Source: JBLFWJ01 sp047611425 (GTDB lineage Bacteria; Bacteroidota; Bacteroidia; UBA10329). Taken from it: a DNA stretch of 7,891 nucleotides. The notes beneath the pieces are model-generated. The model did not search any database and was not told the DNA's origin. It saw nothing but the letters and a program-made list of their open reading frames with translations. Shown here in pieces: positions 6,658 to 7,891 of this stretch. Position numbers and translations under genes: made by a program. Every line of letters begins with the position of its first letter. Within the stretch, counting starts at the first letter, position 1. Where the stretch lies: the NCBI GenBank assembly GCA_047611425.1, contig JBLFWJ010000158.1:1-7891 (forward strand), in the 5' to 3' direction.

Positions 6658-7749
6658 TTAGTGTTCGCCACCTTCTTCGGTGTGCTCCTCTTCCCCATGC
6701 TCTTCATGAGCAACTTCCTCTTCAGCTGGTTCAGCTACTATTGCTTCAGCTACTTCAACAGCCTCTTCCTCTTTTGGAGCTAATTGCTCGGCCATTGTCT
6801 TCTTACCAGCATACCATGCTTCGTAATCTTCTTGCGTATCAACTACGATGTTCATCTGCATGTTGTAGTGGGCAGATCCGCAAATCTTGTTACACAATAG
6901 GATGTATTGGAATTCGTCATTATCAAGCTCAGCTTGCATGTCAGCTGTTGTCTTGTTTGGAATGAAATGCATATTGGTTGTCATACCTGGTACACAATTC
7001 ATTTGTGCTCTAAAGTGTGGCATGTATGCACTATGAATTACATCTCGAGAACGAAGCACAAAATTCACAGGCTTTCCAATAGGTATGTGAATTTCTCCTT
7101 TAACCATTTTGTCATCCTGAGCCGCATCATCTTTCATATCTACACCAGGGATATTTGCTCCTTTAATCAATCTATAACCTGAACGGCCCAACTTGTTATC
7201 CTCACCGCTATATCGCGCTGTCCAATCAAATTGCTTGGCGTATAACTCGATTGATAAAGCTTCTTCTGGAGCTGGCGCTGTAATCTTGTTCCAAGTAGAA
7301 ATACCGTAGATAATCAATGTGGTTAAGACAACCGTAGGAACACTTGTCCAAATCATTTCAAGCTTTGTACTGTGGGCGAAAAAGGTTGCTTTCCTATCCT
7401 TTCTACCGTAATACTTCACTCCGAAGTATGCTAGCAATACGTGTGTCAACACGAACATTGGCAGAATAATCGCAAAACTGACATTCAACAAAAAGTCTGT
7501 CTTTAAACCATGCTCCGATGCAGAAACTGGAAGCATATTTCCGCTCCATTTTGCAATCTGATAGAACACATAAATTATGAAGAACGCGGAAGCAAAAGCA
7601 ACAGCTCTGGACTGAAACTTATTGTCGCTTTCAGTTACATCGTTAAGGTCCTCCTCTTTTAGCTGGGCTGTGAGTTCAAATATTCTCATGATTCGGGCAA
7701 CGCCCAAAACCACAAGGATCACAACTAATATTATCAAAAAATCGATCAT
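6658..7749 (-). CDS. coxB: Cytochrome c oxidase subunit II
   Basis: 363 residues. CuA-bearing subunit that accepts electrons on the periplasmic side and passes them to haem a of subunit I. Hydrophobic segments lie at about 2-20, 47-65, 88-112 and 132-153. The last two match the usual subunit II hairpin, so the N-terminus is extended by about two helices. The cupredoxin domain (about 165-305) has the electron-entry aromatic region (QFDWTARY, W176) and CuA ligands H239 (VIHSAY), C286, C290, H294 and M297 in CNKICGSAHYNM. The residue two after the first Cys is K288, where most subunits have Glu, whose backbone carbonyl binds CuA and whose side chain binds Mg. No CxxCH is present, so there is no fused cytochrome c domain. 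The tail (about 327-363) is rich in Glu, Ala and His. It lies 31 bases after actF and 36 before ctaD, as part of one operon. Confidence 0.97.
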   Translation of the reverse strand: MIDFLIILVVILVVLGVARIMRIFELTAQLKEEDLNDVTESDNKFQSRAVAFASAFFIIYVFYQIAKWSGNMLPVSASEHGLKTDFLLNVSFAIILPMFVLTHVLLAYFGVKYYGRKDRKATFFAHSTKLEMIWTSVPTVVLTTLIIYGISTWNKITAPAPEEALSIELYAKQFDWTARYSGEDNKLGRSGYRLIKGANIPGVDMKDDAAQDDKMVKGEIHIPIGKPVNFVLRSRDVIHSAYMPHFRAQMNCVPGMTTNMHFIPNKTTADMQAELDNDEFQYILLCNKICGSAHYNMQMNIVVDTQEDYEAWYAGKKTMAEQLAPKEEEAVEVAEAIVAEPAEEEVAHEEHGEEEHTEEGGEH

Positions 7750-7780
7750 TTCTAAGATGGTCTTTAAGAGATCGCAAAAA

Positions 7781-7891
7781 TTACATTACGTGATGATGCT
7801 CGGATTCTTCCAAGAATGGGTGATTCTTCGGAACCAAAGCAGCTTTTGACAGTGCATTCAATACTACAAACATGAAGGCTCCAACAAATCC
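7781..7891 (-). CDS. actF: Alternative Complex III subunit ActF, C-terminal 36 residues (partial)
   Basis: The frame enters from the right edge and ends at TAA (7783-7781). The visible end reads GFVGAFMFVVLNALSKAALV, then PKNHPFLEESEHHHVM: the last part of a membrane helix followed by a short polar, His-rich tail. This matches my recollection of the C-terminus of the quinol:cytochrome c oxidoreductase quinone-binding subunit ActF, and the position directly before coxB and ctaD is the known Bacteroidota order for act and cox genes. ActF sits in the inner membrane as part of the menaquinol-oxidising complex that replaces cytochrome bc1. Identification rests on a short tail plus context. Confidence 0.82.
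   Translation of the reverse strand, partial: GFVGAFMFVVLNALSKAALVPKNHPFLEESEHHHVM

Overview
The window looks like a chromosomal segment of a marine-type Bacteroidota, probably Flavobacteriia or a close relative. Four things point there: a secreted protein built of PKD and Ig-like repeats, a phosphatase with a C-terminal type IX secretion (T9SS) sorting domain, a cytochrome oxidase cluster preceded by the last subunit of Alternative Complex III (ActF), and a lack of clear Shine-Dalgarno sites before the genes. The species assignment is inference from gene content only.

Left part (1-2174, minus strand): one long reading frame that runs off the left edge. It encodes a secreted modular surface protein with an N-terminal beta-rich module, a degenerate and then four regular Ig-like repeats of about 68-69 residues, and at least two PKD domains. 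Its true start is unclear, because a convincing signal peptide lies mostly upstream of the first in-frame ATG. Across a short divergent spacer, 2301-4163 (plus strand) encodes a secreted phosphodiesterase/alkaline-phosphatase-fold enzyme. A LamG/concanavalin-like domain is inserted inside its catalytic domain, and a T9SS sorting domain ends it.

Right part (4160-7891, all minus strand): read in the direction of transcription, the C-terminus of actF, cytochrome c oxidase subunit II (coxB), subunit I (ctaD), a strong intrinsic terminator, and then a small predicted outer-membrane beta-barrel gene whose stop codon interlocks with that of the phosphatase. ActF, CoxB and CoxA belong to one aerobic respiratory module: ACIII oxidises menaquinol and passes electrons to the A1-type haem-copper oxidase. 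All metal, haem and proton-pathway residues checked in subunit I are present. In subunit II the usual Glu of the CuA loop is Lys.

No RNA genes, CRISPR arrays, insertion sequences or phage genes were seen. The respiratory region is ordinary core genome. The least ordinary items are the domain-in-domain phosphatase, the undefined start of the repeat protein, and the terminator placed directly before the barrel gene. I did not find evidence of a wholly new system.
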